From Jiangella endophytica (GTDB lineage Bacteria > Actinomycetota > Actinomycetes > Jiangellales > Jiangellaceae): 64,000 nt of DNA. The stretch covers positions 124,001 through 188,000 of the forward strand of contig NZ_QVAI01000001.1 of the NCBI RefSeq assembly GCF_003427025.1, given 5' to 3'. The notes under the pieces are model-generated. The model was not told where the DNA came from and searched no databases. It worked only from the letters and a program-made list of their open reading frames with translations. The first letter of the stretch is position 1. Every line of letters begins with the position of its first letter. The position numbers and the translations under genes were made by a program. Below, piece after piece: positions 7,820 to 16,993 of this stretch.

Positions 7820-10800
7820 ATGCGCCGATCAAGCCTGCTCTCAGCCCTGTCCGCCAGCATTCTGGCGCTCGCTCTCGCGGGTGCGCCGCCGACGGCGGCC
7901 GCACCCGATCCGCCACCCGACGTCACCGTGGAAGCGCAGTTCCGCGCCCTCGTCTTCGCCAAGGTGACCGGCGAGCCCGCCGAGCCGGTCGCGGCCGGCT
8001 CGGCGCTCATCCAGGAACTCGGGGCCGAGCACGACTTCGAGGTGGTGGTCGACGACTCCACCGAGCTGTTCACCGACGAGGACCTCGCCGGGTTCGACGT
8101 CGTCGTCTTCAACAACACGTCGTCCGACGGCGCCCTGCTCTCCGAGGAGGAGCGGGCCGCGTTCACCCGCTACATCCAGAACGGCGGCGGCTACGTCGGC
8201 CTGCATGCCGCGGCCGCGTCCGAGCCGGACTGGGAGTGGTACGGCGGCCTGGTCGGCGCCAGGGTCAGCGGTCACGCCGACCTCGGCGAGGCGGGCGAGA
8301 CGCTGCCCGGCCGCATCGAGGTGCTGGACCGGGTGCACCCCTCGACCAGCGAGCTGCCGCAACTCTGGGAGCGCTCGGAGGGCTGGGTCAACCTGGACGC
8401 CGACCCGACCGGCGCCGTGCACGTGCTGGCCGAGGTGAAGCTGCGCGACGGCATCCCCGGGCTGAGCTCCGGCCTGAACCACCCGTTCTCCTGGTGCCAG
8501 GTCTACGACGGCGGCCGGTCCTGGTACACCGCCGGCGGCCACGACGAGGCGGCGTTCGCGGAACCGGAGTTCGCCGGCCATCTGCTCGGCGGTCTCACCT
8601 GGGCGGCCGGTGCCGTGCCGGGCGACTGCGGCGCGACCGACGCCGAGAGCTTCGCCATCACGCAGCTCACCGACGACCTCGCCGACCCGTTCGAGTTGGA
8701 GGTGCTGCCGGATCGCCGGGTCATGTACATCCAGCGCACCGGGCAGTTCAAGCTGATCGACCAGACGACGCTCGAGGTCACCACCGTCGGCGACCTGGAG
8801 CTCGGGCTCAGCACGGCCCGGCACTCCGACGGGCTCACCGGCTTCGCGCTGGACCCGGACTTCGCCGAGAACGGCTGGGTCTACGCGATGTACTCCGACC
8901 CGGACGTGGCGAAGATCAACATCTCCCGGTTCACCTTCGACTTCGAGACGTCGCAGCTGGACATGGCGTCCGAGAGCCGGCTGCTGGACTTCCCGACCTG
9001 GCGCGACATCGGCCTGGCCAACGTCCACATGGGCGGCGCCGTCGAGTTCGGGCCGGACGGCAGCCTCTACGCCTCGATGGGCGACAACACCGACTTCTCG
9101 CAGTCGAACAACTACGCGCCGATCGACGAGCGGCCGGACCGCGCGGCCTGGGACGCCCAGGCGACGTCGGCCAACACCAACGACCTGCGCGGCAAGGTGA
9201 TCCGGATCGTCCCGACCGACGACGGCGGATACGCCATCCCGGACGGCAACCTGTTCCCGGAGTCTGCGGACGCCGACGACAAGACCCGGCCGGAGATCTA
9301 CGCGATGGGGTTCCGCAACCCGTTCCGCATGACGGTCGACCAGCAGACCGGCGACGTGCTCGTCGCCGACTACGGGCCGGACGCCACGCAGGCCAACCCG
9401 GCGCGCGGACCGGAGGGCCTGGTCGAGTGGAATGTCGTCAGTGAGGCCGGCAACTACGGCTGGCCGCACTGCGTCGGCAACAATCTCGCCTACATCGACT
9501 ACGACTTCGCCACGGGCCGGTCCGGTGAGCCGTTCGACTGCGTCGGCGGCCCGGTCAACGACTCGCCGCACAACACCGGCCTGCAGCAGCTCCCGCCGGT
9601 GCAGGAGGCGTACGTCTGGTACGGCTACGGCACCTCGCCGAACTTCCCCGAACTGGGCAGCGGCGGTGCGGCACCGATGAGCGGCCCCGTCTACGACTAC
9701 GACCCCGATCTGGAGTCCGACACCAAGTTCCCCGAGTACTACGACGGCAAGTGGTTCGTCTTCGAGTACGCCCGGAGCTGGTACAAGACGTTCACCCGGG
9801 TCGAGGCGGACCAGTCGTTCGAGGACGAGCGGTTCGCCCCGGTCGAGGCCGGTGACCTGCTCTCGATCAACCCGGTGTTCGGCGGCACCACGTTCCGCGG
9901 CGCGTTCGACGCGACGTTCGGCCCGGACGGATCGCTCTACGTCATCGACTTCGGCTCCGGGAGCGGGGCCGGGCGCGGCGACGTCAACGAGGGCGCCGGC
10001 ATCTACCGCATCGACTACGTGGGCGGTGACCGGCCGCCCACCCCGAAGGCGTCCGGCACGCCGACGTCGGGGCAACTGCCGCTGACCGTGCAGTTCTCCA
10101 GCGAGGGCACCGAGCACTCCGCCGGCCTGCCGATGACCTTCCACTGGTCCTTCGGCGACGGCACCACCTCGGACGAGCCGAACCCGTCGCACGTCTACAC
10201 CGAGGCGGGCAACTACACCGCGCTGCTCACCGTCACCGACAGCCGGGACCGCAGTTCGGTGGCCGCGGTGCGGATCTCGGCCGGCAACACCCGGCCGGAG
10301 GTCGGGTTCAGCTGGCCACCGCACGGCGGCTTCTTCGACTGGGGTGACGAGGTCGCCTACGACGTCACGGTCGACGACGTCGAGGACGGCAGCATCGCCG
10401 ACGGCTCGATCGAGTGCGGCGCCGTCACCGTCGGGGCGCTGCTCGGGCACGACCAGCACGCGCACCCGCTGGACAACTACCCGCACTGCACGGGGACGAT
10501 CCCGACCATCACCGATGGCGGGCACGGCCAGGAGACCAACCTCTACTACGTGCTCGAGGCCAGCTTCACCGACGCGGGCGCTCCGGGCGTCGAGCCGCTG
10601 ACCGGCGGCGACGCGGTCCGGCTCAACCCGAAGCGACGTGAGGCCGAGCACTACGCCGCGAGCCAGGGCGTCCAGATCTTCGAGCGGCCGCTGGCCAGCG
10701 CGCGGGCGCGGGTCGGCAGCATCTCGCATGGCGACTGGATCAGGTTCGACACGGTGAACCTGACGAACATCGAGTCGCTCACCGTCGGGGCCTCGTCGGC

Positions 10801-12532
10801 CGCGCACGGCGGCACCATCGAGGTGCGCCGCGACGCACCCGACGGCGACCTGCTGGGCTCGGTGGACGTGCCGGTGACCGGCAACGTCGACACCGTCGTC
10901 GAGCGGACCACCGACCTGGTGGACCCGGGCGCGACGTTCGACATCTACCTGGTGTTCCGCAACGACGCGGTCGGCGCGGGCGGGCCGGACCTGCTGGCGC
11001 TGGACTGGCTGAGGTTCAACGGCGACGGCGTCAGCGTGCCGCAGGCGCCGTGCGGGGACGGCGGCGTCGACGAGTTCGACGGCGACGCGTTGAACCTGTC
11101 CTGCTGGTCGTCGATCGTCCGCCACGACCCGGCCGGCTACCAGGTGGCCGACGGCCGGTTGGTGCTGCCGACGGCGCACGGCGAGCTGACCGGCTCCCGC
11201 GCCGATGCGAAGAACCTCGTCATGCGGCCGGCGCCGGACGGCGGCTGGACCGCCACCACCCGGGTCACCGCCGACGTGAGCACCGCGTTCCAGCAGGCCG
11301 GCCTCGTGCTGCACGCCGGCGACGCGAACTTCGCCAAGGTGGTCGTGATGGCCCGGCCGGACGGCAGCCGGCGGATGTCGTTCTTCACCGTCGCCGGCGG
11401 GCAGGAACGCAACACCTCCGCCGACTACGTCGCGCTGCCGGCCGACTTCCCGGACACGTTCGACCTGCGGCTGGTCAGCGACGGGCTGGAGGTGACGGCG
11501 GAGTATTCGGCCGACGGTGAGCAGTGGACGCCGGTGGGCCGCCCGTACGGCCTGGGCGCGGGGTCGACGTGGAACGTCGGCGTGCTCGCGTTGTCCGGCG
11601 GCAACGGCGACCCGAACATCCCCGTCGTCGACGCCGCGTTCGACCGGTTCGAGCTGACCGAGTCCGAGCCGCAGGTCTGCCCGGACCCCGAGCCGGCCGA
11701 CGGCTTCACCGCCCTCTGGGACGGGAAGACGCTGGACGGCTGGGCGATGGTCGGCAACGGGTCGTTCACCGTCACGTCGGACTGCACCCTGCTCAGCCGG
11801 GGTTCCGGCGGCCTGCTGTGGTACACGCCGCAGGCCTTCGGCGACTTCCACCTGCGGCTGCAGTACAAGATGAACAATCCGTCCGACAACTCCGGGGTGT
11901 TCCTGCGCTTCCCGGCGCCGCTGGACTGGCAGGGCCCGTGGGTCCGTCAGCCCGACGACAGCGTGCGGGGCTACGAGGCGCAGATCCACGACGACCCGGG
12001 CGGCGGTGACCCGCAGAAGACCGGCTCGATCTACAACTTCGCCACGATCACCGACGTCCTGGCCAACCCGATCGGCGAGTGGAACACCTACGAGATCCGC
12101 GCCGTCGGGCAGACCTACACGGTCTGGCTGAACGGGGAGCTGGTGAACACCTACACCGGCGACGGGAGCCGGGCGCTCGAGGGCCACATCGGGTTCCAGA
12201 ACCACCACGACGGCTCCGACGTCGAGATCCGCGACGTCTGGGTGGCGCCGGTGGAGGGCGCCTGCCCGCAGCCGGACCCGCGGGCGACGGTCGTCGTCGG
12301 GACGGTGGACAGCGCCGTGCCGAACCGCGCGGCCGCCGACGGCTGCACCATCAACGACCTCATCGAGGAGGACCGCGACTGGGGATCCTCGGGCGCGTTC
12401 CTCCGGCACGTCGGTGAGGTGCTGGACCAGCTGGTCGCGGACGGCGTGATCGATGCTCGGGAGAGCAGCGCGATCCGGCGGGCGGCAGCCCAGTCCGGCA
12501 TCGGCAGGGTCGGTGCGGTCGCACTGCGCTGA
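7820..12532 (+). CDS. Secreted multidomain protein: ThuA, PQQ-type sugar dehydrogenase, PKD, DUF1080
   Basis: 1570 residues from ATG 7820, which follows GGAG and begins a Sec signal peptide (MRRSSLLSAL to about AAAP). Domains in order: a ThuA-like glutamine-amidotransferase fold (~40-265); a glucose/sorbosone dehydrogenase beta-propeller (~277-733, with HSDGLTGFALDPDF and MGFRNPFRMT); a PKD domain (~736-823, FHWSFGDGTT); a CBM6-like segment (~938-1067); a jelly-roll of the DUF1349 kind (~1083-1280); a DUF1080/3-keto-disaccharide hydrolase domain (~1293-1477, FTALWDGKTLDGW); and a ~65-residue helical tail after a Cys. These are known modules of extracellular 3-keto-sugar or glycoside breakdown. 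The combination suggests an extracellular sugar oxidase/hydrolase; substrate unknown. A LacI-type operator precedes it. Confidence 0.88.
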   Translation: MRRSSLLSALSASILALALAGAPPTAAAPDPPPDVTVEAQFRALVFAKVTGEPAEPVAAGSALIQELGAEHDFEVVVDDSTELFTDEDLAGFDVVVFNNTSSDGALLSEEERAAFTRYIQNGGGYVGLHAAAASEPDWEWYGGLVGARVSGHADLGEAGETLPGRIEVLDRVHPSTSELPQLWERSEGWVNLDADPTGAVHVLAEVKLRDGIPGLSSGLNHPFSWCQVYDGGRSWYTAGGHDEAAFAEPEFAGHLLGGLTWAAGAVPGDCGATDAESFAITQLTDDLADPFELEVLPDRRVMYIQRTGQFKLIDQTTLEVTTVGDLELGLSTARHSDGLTGFALDPDFAENGWVYAMYSDPDVAKINISRFTFDFETSQLDMASESRLLDFPTWRDIGLANVHMGGAVEFGPDGSLYASMGDNTDFSQSNNYAPIDERPDRAAWDAQATSANTNDLRGKVIRIVPTDDGGYAIPDGNLFPESADADDKTRPEIYAMGFRNPFRMTVDQQTGDVLVADYGPDATQANPARGPEGLVEWNVVSEAGNYGWPHCVGNNLAYIDYDFATGRSGEPFDCVGGPVNDSPHNTGLQQLPPVQEAYVWYGYGTSPNFPELGSGGAAPMSGPVYDYDPDLESDTKFPEYYDGKWFVFEYARSWYKTFTRVEADQSFEDERFAPVEAGDLLSINPVFGGTTFRGAFDATFGPDGSLYVIDFGSGSGAGRGDVNEGAGIYRIDYVGGDRPPTPKASGTPTSGQLPLTVQFSSEGTEHSAGLPMTFHWSFGDGTTSDEPNPSHVYTEAGNYTALLTVTDSRDRSSVAAVRISAGNTRPEVGFSWPPHGGFFDWGDEVAYDVTVDDVEDGSIADGSIECGAVTVGALLGHDQHAHPLDNYPHCTGTIPTITDGGHGQETNLYYVLEASFTDAGAPGVEPLTGGDAVRLNPKRREAEHYAASQGVQIFERPLASARARVGSISHGDWIRFDTVNLTNIESLTVGASSAAHGGTIEVRRDAPDGDLLGSVDVPVTGNVDTVVERTTDLVDPGATFDIYLVFRNDAVGAGGPDLLALDWLRFNGDGVSVPQAPCGDGGVDEFDGDALNLSCWSSIVRHDPAGYQVADGRLVLPTAHGELTGSRADAKNLVMRPAPDGGWTATTRVTADVSTAFQQAGLVLHAGDANFAKVVVMARPDGSRRMSFFTVAGGQERNTSADYVALPADFPDTFDLRLVSDGLEVTAEYSADGEQWTPVGRPYGLGAGSTWNVGVLALSGGNGDPNIPVVDAAFDRFELTESEPQVCPDPEPADGFTALWDGKTLDGWAMVGNGSFTVTSDCTLLSRGSGGLLWYTPQAFGDFHLRLQYKMNNPSDNSGVFLRFPAPLDWQGPWVRQPDDSVRGYEAQIHDDPGGGDPQKTGSIYNFATITDVLANPIGEWNTYEIRAVGQTYTVWLNGELVNTYTGDGSRALEGHIGFQNHHDGSDVEIRDVWVAPVEGACPQPDPRATVVVGTVDSAVPNRAAADGCTINDLIEEDRDWGSSGAFLRHVGEVLDQLVADGVIDARESSAIRRAAAQSGIGRVGAVALR

Positions 12533-12542
12533 CGCCGCGCCG

Positions 12543-12630
12543 GAATGATCACGTCAAGTTGGCTGCCTCCCGCTTCCCCAGGCATGCATTCCTGGGGAAG
12601 CGGGAGCAGTCCAACTCAACGTGATCATTC
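12543..12630. terminator. Nested inverted repeat centred on GGCATGCAT
   Basis: The outer arms GAATGATCACGTCAAGTTGG (12543-12562) and 12611-12630 pair with two mismatches. Inside, CTCCCGCTTCCCCAGG pairs perfectly with CCTGGGGAAGCGGGAG around CATGCAT. It lies between converging stops at 12532 and 12644, so it is a likely bidirectional terminator. The core recurs near 7010, 26955 and 46300. Confidence 0.7.
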
Positions 12631-12643
12631 TCGGGCGGGACGG

Positions 12644-13432
12644 TCAGCCGAAGCGGCCGGAGACGTAGTCCTCGGTGGCCTTCACGGTCGGGTTGGTGAA
12701 GATCTTGGTGGTGTCGTCCATCTCGATCAGCTTGCCGGGCTTGCCGGTGCCGGCGATGTTGAAGAACGCCGTGCGGTCGCTGACCCGGGCGGCCTGCTGC
12801 ATGTTGTGGGTGACGATGACGATCGTGTAGTTCTTCTTCAGCTCGCCGATGAGGTCCTCGATGGCCAGCGTCGAGATCGGGTCGAGCGCCGAGCACGGCT
12901 CGTCCATCAGCAGCACGTCGGGCTGGACGGCGATGGCGCGCGCGATGCACAGCCGCTGCTGCTGGCCGCCGGAGAGACCGGAGCCGGGCTTGTCGAGGCG
13001 GTCCTTGACCTCGTTCCACAGGTTGGCGCCCTGGAGCGAACGCTCGACGATGTCCTTGGCGTCGCTCTTGCTCAGCCGGTTGCTGTTGAGCTTCATGCCG
13101 GCCAGCACGTTGTCGCGGATGGACATGGTCGGGAACGGGTTGGGCCGCTGGAACACCATGCCGACCTGGCGCCGGACCGTGACCGGGTCGACGTTGGACC
13201 CGTAGAGGTCCTCGCCGTCGAGCATGACCTTGCCCTCGACCCGTGCACCCGGGATGACCTCGTGCATGCGGTTGAGGGTGCGGATGAAGGTGGACTTCCC
13301 GCAGCCGGACGGGCCGATGAAGGCCGTGACCGAGCGGGGTTCGATGGCCATCGACACGCCCTCGACGGCCAGGAAGCTGCCGTAGTAGACGTTCAGATCG
13401 CCGACGTCGATGCGCTTCGAAGTGCCAGTCAT
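12644..13432 (-). CDS. pstB: Phosphate ABC transporter ATPase PstB
   Basis: ATPase of the high-affinity phosphate importer, 262 residues. Walker [10 protein letters not shown], the Q-loop, signature [14 protein letters not shown], Walker B DVLLMDEP followed by CSALDP, and the H-loop VTHNM are all present. Start at ATG 13432 ([18 protein letters not shown]). The open frame continues upstream through pstA sequence but is meaningless there. It is the last gene of pstS-pstC-pstA-pstB, 17 bases after the pstA stop, and ends before the nested hairpin shared with the converging gene at 12532. Confidence 0.97.
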   Translation of the reverse strand: MTGTSKRIDVGDLNVYYGSFLAVEGVSMAIEPRSVTAFIGPSGCGKSTFIRTLNRMHEVIPGARVEGKVMLDGEDLYGSNVDPVTVRRQVGMVFQRPNPFPTMSIRDNVLAGMKLNSNRLSKSDAKDIVERSLQGANLWNEVKDRLDKPGSGLSGGQQQRLCIARAIAVQPDVLLMDEPCSALDPISTLAIEDLIGELKKNYTIVIVTHNMQQAARVSDRTAFFNIAGTGKPGKLIEMDDTTKIFTNPTVKATEDYVSGRFG

Positions 13433-13449
13433 GAGGTCCTCTATCTCTT

Positions 13450-14562
13450 TCAGCGGCCGGTCTTCGGGGCGAACAGGCGGGCGATGAGCCGGGCGACCAG
13501 GTTGAGCAGCATGACGATCAGGATGAGCGTCAACGCCGCGGCCCACGCCCGATCGAAGCTCGGCTGCGGCGACGAGCCGGACAGCGGACGCATGGCCTGA
13601 CTGTAAACGTACGCCGGAAGCGACATCATCCAGTCGGAGAACGGGTTGCTGTTGATCGACGACGTGAAGCCCGCGGTGACGATGAGCGGCGCCGTCTCGC
13701 CGACGACGCGGGCGATGGCCAGCGTGACACCGGACGCGATGCCGGAGATGGCGGTCGGGATGACCACCCGGACGATGGTGCGCCACTTCGGCACACCCAG
13801 CGCGTACGCGGCCTCGCGCAGCTCGTTCGGGACGATCCGCAGCATCTCCTCGCTGGACCGCACGACCACCGGGATCATCAGCACCGACAGCGCGACGGCG
13901 CCGGCGAAGCCGTTGCGGGTGCCGACGCCGAACAGCACCGCGAACAGCGCCGCGGCGAACAGGCCCGCGACGATCGACGGGATGCCGGTCATGACGTCGA
14001 CGAAGAACGTGATCGACCGGGCCAGCCGGCCGCGGCCGTACTCGACCAGGTAGACCGAGGTGAGCAGGCCGATCGGCACCGAGATGATCGTGGCCAGTCC
14101 GGTGATGAGGAAGGTGCCGAGGATGGCGTGGTACGCCCCGCCGATGAACGGCGCGGCGCCCTCGAGCGCCTGCTGGTCGTTCAGGCCGGTGACGTTGCGC
14201 ATCGACGTGGTGAGGAAGTCGACGCTGAACCGCGGCAGGCCGTTGTCGAGCACCGACCAGATGACCGAGATCAGCGGCACCAGCGCGATGCCGAACGCGG
14301 TGTAGACGAGCGCGGTGACCAGCTTGTCGGTGGCCTTGCGCCGGCCCTCGACCACCGCGGACAGCGCGGTGTTGACGACCAGGAACACCAGCACCGAGAG
14401 CACGGCGAACGAGACGACCGAGAACCCGCCGAACAGCGCGGACAGGCCGGCGCCGGCCGCGAACGACAGGACCAGGACGAGCTGGGTGGTGCGGCGGGGC
14501 AGCTGGTTGCGCGCCAGCGAGCTGCTGCCGGCGGGCGGCGCGGGCTTGGTAGCGACGGACAT
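13450..14562 (-). CDS. pstA: Phosphate ABC transporter permease PstA
   Basis: Inner-membrane permease of 370 residues. The first ~85 residues form an extra hydrophobic N-terminal part. The conserved permease core follows ([33 protein letters not shown]), with the EAA loop [23 protein letters not shown] that contacts PstB. Its ATG overlaps the pstC stop by one base (TGATG), indicating translational coupling. Only the phosphate-specific system is encoded around it, so the assignment is firm. Confidence 0.97.
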   Translation of the reverse strand: MSVATKPAPPAGSSSLARNQLPRRTTQLVLVLSFAAGAGLSALFGGFSVVSFAVLSVLVFLVVNTALSAVVEGRRKATDKLVTALVYTAFGIALVPLISVIWSVLDNGLPRFSVDFLTTSMRNVTGLNDQQALEGAAPFIGGAYHAILGTFLITGLATIISVPIGLLTSVYLVEYGRGRLARSITFFVDVMTGIPSIVAGLFAAALFAVLFGVGTRNGFAGAVALSVLMIPVVVRSSEEMLRIVPNELREAAYALGVPKWRTIVRVVIPTAISGIASGVTLAIARVVGETAPLIVTAGFTSSINSNPFSDWMMSLPAYVYSQAMRPLSGSSPQPSFDRAWAAALTLILIVMLLNLVARLIARLFAPKTGR

Positions 14563-15518
14563 CAGTTGGCCCCCGAGAACTCACTGCGGCGCGACACGAT
14601 CCAGCGGGCGAACATGTTCACGGCCAGCGTGATGGCGAACAGCACCAGGCCGGCGGCGATCAGCGTGTTGGTCTTGAGCCCCGACGACTCGGGGAAGTCC
14701 AGCGCGATCTCCGCGGCGATGGTGTTGTTACCGGCGGTGACCATGGACCAGGTGAAGCCGCCGGTCGAGAGCACCATGGCGACGGCCATCGTCTCGCCGA
14801 GCGCGCGGCCCAGGCCGAGCATGATGCCGGAGATGATCCCCGGACGGCCGAACGGGATGACCGCCATGCGGATCATCTCCCAGCGGGTGGCGCCGAGAGC
14901 CAGCGCGGCCTCCTCGTGCAGCGTCGGTGTCTGCAGGAAGACCTCGCGCGCGATGGCGGTGATGATCGGCAGGATCATCACCGCCAGCACCAGGCCGGCC
15001 GTCATCATGGTGCGGCCGGTGGCCGAGGCCGGGCCGGTGAAGATCGGGATGAAGCCGAGGTTGTCGGCCAGCCAGGACCAGGCCGGCTGCACCTGCGGCG
15101 CCAGCCACTGGATCCCCCACAGGCCGAAGACGACGCTGGGGATGGCGGCGAGCAGGTCGACGATGTAGCCGAGGCCCTGCGCCAGCCGGCGCGGTGCGTA
15201 GTGCGAGATGAACAGCGCGATGCCCAGCGCCAGCGGCGTCGCCACGATCAGCGCGATGACCGCCGCCGCCAGCGTGCCGAAGACCAGCGGCCAGACGTAG
15301 GAGAAGAAGCCCTCGCCGCCGTCGATCTCCGAGGAGTCGGCCGTGAACGTGGGCAGCGCCTCCCGGACGAGGAAGGCGGCCACGCCGGCGAGGATGACCA
15401 GGATCAGGATGCCCGCGACCTGCGCGGACCGGGAGAAGATGCGGTCGCCTGGGCGCGCCTTGGCCCGCGGCGTGGTGGCGGGCCGCTCGGCCGGCGGTGG
15501 TTTGGCGGTGGTGGTCAC
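14562..15518 (-). CDS. pstC: Phosphate ABC transporter permease PstC
   Basis: Inner-membrane permease partner of PstA, 318 residues, six main hydrophobic segments. Family features are the periplasmic loop after the first helix, the segment [19 protein letters not shown] and the EAA loop [22 protein letters not shown]. The start [13 protein letters not shown] at 15518 precedes a basic cytosolic tail. The 122-base gap to pstS contains a strong hairpin (15573-15612) that probably reduces read-through, so the binding protein can be made in excess of the permeases. Confidence 0.97.
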   Translation of the reverse strand: MTTTAKPPPAERPATTPRAKARPGDRIFSRSAQVAGILILVILAGVAAFLVREALPTFTADSSEIDGGEGFFSYVWPLVFGTLAAAVIALIVATPLALGIALFISHYAPRRLAQGLGYIVDLLAAIPSVVFGLWGIQWLAPQVQPAWSWLADNLGFIPIFTGPASATGRTMMTAGLVLAVMILPIITAIAREVFLQTPTLHEEAALALGATRWEMIRMAVIPFGRPGIISGIMLGLGRALGETMAVAMVLSTGGFTWSMVTAGNNTIAAEIALDFPESSGLKTNTLIAAGLVLFAITLAVNMFARWIVSRRSEFSGAN

Positions 15519-15572
15519 GGCGTCAGCTCCGGGTCGTGGAGGTCTCGCGGTTCAAGCCGGTGGTCGTGCGGA

Positions 15573-15612
15573 CGCCGGGCGGTCCGTCCCGCAAGGGACG
15601 AGCCGCCCGGCG
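15573..15612 (-). terminator. Intra-operon hairpin between pstS and pstC
   Basis: CGCCGGGCGG (15573-15582) pairs perfectly with CCGCCCGGCG (15603-15612). An inner stem CGTCCC/GGGACG sits between the arms. There is no T-run on the minus strand. It is best read as a partial terminator or mRNA-stabilising structure that favours pstS expression. Confidence 0.6.
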
Positions 15613-15640
15613 ACGTGGAACTCCGTGCACAGGATAGGAC

Positions 15641-16789
15641 TCAGCCGACCTCGATCGATTCGACGACGGCCTGGACCTCGGACTGCAGCTCCGGCGAGAT
15701 CGGAGCCGAGCCCGCGGCGGCGGCGGCGGCCTGCTGGCCCTCGTCGCTGGCGACGTAGCCGACGTACGCCTTCACCAGGTCGCCGACCGCCGGGTCGGAG
15801 TACGCGGTGCAGACGATGGTGTACGAGATCAGCACGATCGGGTAGGCGCCGGACTCGGTGGTGTCGCGGGCCAGTTCGATGACGATGTCGTTCTCGGCCC
15901 GGCCCTCGGCGCGCGGCGAGGCGTCGACGACGACGGCGGCGGCCTCGGCCGAGTACTCGACGAACTCCGAGCCGACGCCGATGGCGGCGGTCTGCAGGTC
16001 GCCGACGGCGGCGGCGCTGGCGTAGCCGATGGTGCCCTCGGCGGCCTGGACGGCGGCGATGACGCCCGGGGTCTGGGCACCCGCCTCACCCGGCAGCTCG
16101 GAGGGCCACTCGCCGCTGACCTCGTAGGTCCACGCCTCCGGTGCGGCCGCGGCGAGGTACTCGACGAAGTTCTCGGTGGTGCCCGACTCGTCCGAGCGGT
16201 GCACCGGAGTGATGGCGGTGTCCGGAAGGGTGGCGTCGGGGTTGTCGGCGGCGATGGCCGGGTCGTTCCAGGTGGTGATGGTGCCGTTGAAGATGTTCGC
16301 CAGCGTCACCGGGCCGAGCTGCAGGTTGTCGACGCCCGGCAGGTTGTAGGCGACGGCGATCGGGTCGATGAACAGCGGCAGATCGACGGCCGGAGCGCCA
16401 CAGGCCGTCTCGGCGGCGGCCAGCTCCTCCTCGTCGAGGGCGGCGTCGGAGCCGGCGAACGCGACCGCGCCGGAGGTGAACTGCTCGCGGCCGGCGCCGG
16501 AGCCCTCGGGGGCGTAGTTGACCGTCACGTCCGGGTGCTGGCCCTGGAAACCGGCGATCCACGCCTGGACCGCGGACTCCTGCGAGCTGGCGCCGGCGCC
16601 GTTCAGCGTGCCGGAGAGCGACTCGCCGCCGGCGTCGCCGTCGGTGCCCTCGCTGTTCCCGCCGTCCGGAGTGTCTTCGTTCGACGAGTTGCTGGTGTCG
16701 GGGTCCGAGCCGCAGGCAGCCAGCACGAGGGCGGCCGCGCTGGCGACGGCTACGGGTGCCAGCGTGCGGCGCACGATGCTGAGGTTCAC
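15641..16789 (-). CDS. pstS: Phosphate-binding lipoprotein PstS
   Basis: Extracytoplasmic phosphate-binding protein, 382 residues. It has a lipoprotein signal peptide with lipobox LVLAAC (Cys near residue 26), then an acidic Ser/Asp/Gly-rich linker typical of surface lipoproteins. Ligand-binding loops are recognisable: LNGAGASSQ at the start of the mature domain, PEGSGAGREQF, and HRSDESGTTENF. First gene of the pst operon on the minus strand. A clear PHO box lies 80-101 bases upstream of the ATG, so induction by PhoP under phosphate starvation is expected. Confidence 0.97.
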   Translation of the reverse strand: MNLSIVRRTLAPVAVASAAALVLAACGSDPDTSNSSNEDTPDGGNSEGTDGDAGGESLSGTLNGAGASSQESAVQAWIAGFQGQHPDVTVNYAPEGSGAGREQFTSGAVAFAGSDAALDEEELAAAETACGAPAVDLPLFIDPIAVAYNLPGVDNLQLGPVTLANIFNGTITTWNDPAIAADNPDATLPDTAITPVHRSDESGTTENFVEYLAAAAPEAWTYEVSGEWPSELPGEAGAQTPGVIAAVQAAEGTIGYASAAAVGDLQTAAIGVGSEFVEYSAEAAAVVVDASPRAEGRAENDIVIELARDTTESGAYPIVLISYTIVCTAYSDPAVGDLVKAYVGYVASDEGQQAAAAAAGSAPISPELQSEVQAVVESIEVG

Positions 16790-16868
16790 GTCTGGTGTCC
16801 TTCCTGGACCTGTTCGTCCTTGCGTATCGCCTAGAACGTAGGTTTCGGAGGTGACGCCGTTCCCGGCT

Positions 16869-16890
16869 GAGAGTGAACGGGGAATGAACG
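16869..16890 (-). promoter_or_regulatory. PHO box upstream of pstS
   Basis: On the minus strand two adjacent 11-base units begin GTTCATT and GTTCACT. This matches the direct-repeat architecture of actinobacterial PhoP sites (GTTCACC-like units every 11 bases). Its position, about 80 bases before the pstS ATG, is typical. Confidence 0.75.
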
Positions 16891-16993
16891 CCTGGCGCAG
16901 AGCAGGCGACGGATCGCTGACCGCGTGATGGCCGTCACGTGAACAGGCCGCGTGGTCGGTTGCGAGACGGTCACGACCTGCCGTTGAGGGTGG

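Noticed and set aside
7841-12409. Very long open frame (over 1500 codons) antisense to the multidomain secreted protein
   Set aside because: Arg/Val/Gly-rich composition and lack of any domain are typical of the antisense frame of G/C-rich codons; the plus strand has a signal peptide and six recognisable domains.
12644-14584. Apparent 646-codon version of pstB
   Set aside because: Upstream part is an out-of-frame reading of pstA; the ATPase starts at ATG 13432.
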